Below, one piece after another: positions 3,957 through 5,698 of a stretch of DNA of 5,698 nt (its first letter is position 1; each line of letters starts with the position of its first letter). The notes beneath the pieces were generated by a model. It did not search any database, was not told where the DNA came from, and worked only from the letters and a program-made list of their open reading frames with translations. The stretch comes from JAFGED01 sp964551295 (GTDB lineage: Bacteria; Chloroflexota; Anaerolineae; B4-G1): positions 1 through 5,698 of the forward strand of contig CAZKDJ010000248.1 in the NCBI GenBank assembly GCA_964551295.1. The letters are read 5' to 3'. The translations under genes were made by a program, and so were the position numbers.

Positions 3957-5698
3957 ATGAACCACTCAAAACTTGGTCTAATCGCATTTGGATTTCTCAT
4001 CGTCGCTATGTTGGCGTGCAGCATCCCTACCCCGACGCCGCCACCGGCGGCCACTGTGTCACCCTTTAGCCCGACGGAGCCCACGGAGCCGCCGCCGCTC
4101 GCCACCCTACCCCCGACGCCGGAAACCCATCCCACGCCGCCGGCCAACTTGCGTGGCCCGGGTTTCGCTTCCTACCCAGAGGTTCCCGTCTCCTTGCCGG
4201 CGGTCTACGAGGGGTACCCTCTGCCGATCGATATGGAGACGGCGGGCGTCCATCCCTACATCGAGCTTGACGACGGGCAGCGCGCGCTGTTGGCGCAGAA
4301 TGGGTTCGTCGTCGCGCCGGCCGAGTGGCAGGAATTCTACATGCTCTACGAGCAAGCCCGCTACGCGGAGGTGCCCATCTTTGTCACCACCGACTCGGTC
4401 TATCACATCTACCACCTGATCTTTGACAAGATGCTGCGCGACCTGGAGCGGCAGCACTTTGAGCCGGACATCCGGGCGCTGACGCGCGCGTGCCTGCAGG
4501 CGGCCGTCGACATCCGCGCCGACGTGGCGGGCACCGAGTTGGAGGGACCGGCGCGGCAGGTGATCGCCTACTTTGCCGTGGCGGATGCGCTCATCAGCCC
4601 GGACGATCCCGCTTCCGTGCCGTCCGACGTGGCCGACATGGTGGCCGGGGAGCTGGCCTTGATCGAGGCGCACAGTGGTCTGGAAGCCAGTCCCATCTTT
4701 AGCATGAACTGCCCCGATGGCTGCGATCCCTGCGACACCGACCCGCCGCCAGAGTGTCTGGATCAACCTTGCATGTGCGAGGACTATTCCCAGTACGTCC
4801 CGCGCGGCCACTATACCCGCAGCGAGCAGCTTCAGCGCTACTTTCGCACCATGATGTGGTACGGGCGGATCAACATGCGCTTGCAAAAGCCCGACGAGAC
4901 TCGCATGGCGCTGCTGATCACCTACATCCTGCGCAACACCGACGTCAATGGCACACCCGCCGCCGACGTGTGGGCGCGGGTGTACGACCCCACCGTCTTT
5001 ATCGTCGGCAAGGCGGACGACCTGGGCCTGCACGAGTACGGCGCGCTGTGGGACAGCGTGTTCGGCGCGGATGCGCCGCCGACCGCCATCGCGGACGAGG
5101 CCAAATTTGCCGCGTTCGTCGACGCCGCGCGCAAGCTCCCCCCGCCGCAGATCAACTCGATGTGGGTCTACATCTGGGAGGATAAGGAGCAGGTGACGCA
5201 GGGGTTCCGCTTCATGGGGCAGCGCTTTGTGCTGGACGCCTACATCTTTGACGAGATGACGTGGCGCGAGGTAGGCGAGTTGGGGAATGAGCGCTGGCTG
5301 CCCAAGGGACTGGACGTGATGGCCGCCTTCGGCTCCGCAGAGGCATACACTATCCTCGACGAGATGGACGAGACGGCCTACGTCAACTACCCGGAGCAGA
5401 TGGCCAAGCTGCGCGGGGAGGTGGATGGACTGGAGATGGATTCCTGGTCGCAGAACCTGTACTGGTCGTGGCTGTACGCCTTCGAACCGCTGCTAAAGTC
5501 CAAGGGCGAGCAGTATCCGAGCTTTATGCAGACCCAGGCCTGGGCGCGCAAGGACATCCACACAGCGCTGGGCTCCTGGACCGAGCTCAAGCACGATACC
5601 ATCCTCTACGCCAAGCAGTCAATGGCCGAGATGGGCGGCGGCCCGCCGCCCGAGCCGCCGCGCGGCTGGGTCGAGCCCAACCCGGAGGTCTATGCCCG
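3957..5698 (+). CDS. DUF3160-family lipoprotein (3' partial)
   Basis: The frame is open from the start to the window end: 580 complete codons plus two bases, with no stop. Seen: a signal peptide with hydrophobic residues 7-20 and a lipobox-like MLAC (Cys21), then a Pro/Thr-rich spacer (22-66). The rest is a globular region with stretches I recall as typical of DUF3160: TDSVYHIYHLIFD (145-157), EDYSQYVPRGHYT (275-287), RFMGQRF (418-424), LPKGLDVMAAFGS (448-460) and SWTELKHDTILYAKQ (540-554). DUF3160 proteins are secreted or lipid-anchored and, as I recall, often 700 residues or more, so a C-terminal part lies beyond the window. Their molecular function is unknown. Odd feature: six cysteines at 252, 256, 259, 267, 272 and 274 sit just before the EDYSQY segment. 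Apart from Cys21 and a Cys near residue 180, cysteine is otherwise absent. An upstream inverted repeat may control translation. Confidence 0.88.
   Translation, partial: MNHSKLGLIAFGFLIVAMLACSIPTPTPPPAATVSPFSPTEPTEPPPLATLPPTPETHPTPPANLRGPGFASYPEVPVSLPAVYEGYPLPIDMETAGVHPYIELDDGQRALLAQNGFVVAPAEWQEFYMLYEQARYAEVPIFVTTDSVYHIYHLIFDKMLRDLERQHFEPDIRALTRACLQAAVDIRADVAGTELEGPARQVIAYFAVADALISPDDPASVPSDVADMVAGELALIEAHSGLEASPIFSMNCPDGCDPCDTDPPPECLDQPCMCEDYSQYVPRGHYTRSEQLQRYFRTMMWYGRINMRLQKPDETRMALLITYILRNTDVNGTPAADVWARVYDPTVFIVGKADDLGLHEYGALWDSVFGADAPPTAIADEAKFAAFVDAARKLPPPQINSMWVYIWEDKEQVTQGFRFMGQRFVLDAYIFDEMTWREVGELGNERWLPKGLDVMAAFGSAEAYTILDEMDETAYVNYPEQMAKLRGEVDGLEMDSWSQNLYWSWLYAFEPLLKSKGEQYPSFMQTQAWARKDIHTALGSWTELKHDTILYAKQSMAEMGGGPPPEPPRGWVEPNPEVYA
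4710..4778 (+). other. Six-cysteine insertion within the DUF3160 protein
   Basis: Codons for six cysteines follow the pattern C-x3-C-x2-C-x7-C-x4-C-x-C (residues 252-274), with Pro, Asp and Gly between them. The density suggests a disulfide-stabilised loop or a metal site. For an exported lipoprotein, disulfides are the more natural reading. I recall DUF3160 homologs passing into the EDYSQY segment without such a cluster, but that comparison is from memory. Confidence 0.6.

Noticed and set aside
4107..5033. A 308-codon open frame on the - strand.
   Set aside because: It lies wholly antisense to the DUF3160 gene, whose + strand frame has clear family motifs. Long antisense frames are expected in GC-rich coding DNA.

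Overview
The window is a GC-rich stretch of bacterial DNA with five genes, all on the + strand. It looks like Chloroflexota, probably an Anaerolineae-type genome. This is inference: no marker gene is present, and the call rests on the protein styles (an ArnT/PMT-like membrane protein, lipoproteins with Pro/Thr-rich spacers after the lipobox, a compact VCBS-type lipoprotein and a DUF3160 lipoprotein).

Layout: (1) 1-1158, the C-terminal part of a polytopic GT-C-type glycosyltransferase-like membrane protein, cut by the window start. (2) 1159-1276, an intergenic region with a good sigma70-type promoter (TTGACC-N17-TATACT). (3) 1277-2284, an unnamed lipoprotein with a Pro/Thr spacer, a beta-rich middle and a Trp/Gly-rich C-terminal module. 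(4) 2285-2394, an intergenic region with a possible extended -10 promoter. (5) 2395-3135, a short-form (246 aa) glucose-1-phosphate thymidylyltransferase resembling Bacillus SpsI. (6) 3194-3859, a small lipoprotein with VCBS/FG-GAP-like Asp-rich loops. (7) 3957 to beyond 5698, a DUF3160 lipoprotein open at the window end; it has no in-frame stop in the window and carries a six-cysteine insertion.

The genes fit a cell-envelope theme. The nucleotidyltransferase would make an activated sugar (dTDP-glucose), the GT-C protein would transfer sugars at the membrane, and three predicted lipoproteins would be displayed outside the membrane. No direct functional link between them is proven. Genes 3 to 5 could be co-transcribed, since no convincing intrinsic terminator separates them.

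The most notable non-coding signals are two stem-loops at the last two gene junctions. One pairs the stop region of the thymidylyltransferase gene with the start region of the VCBS lipoprotein gene, an arrangement suited to translational coupling. The other is a 15-bp inverted repeat (14 of 15 paired) before the DUF3160 gene, whose left arm has competing partners, including the Shine-Dalgarno sequence. No RNA gene, CRISPR array, insertion sequence or origin was seen.
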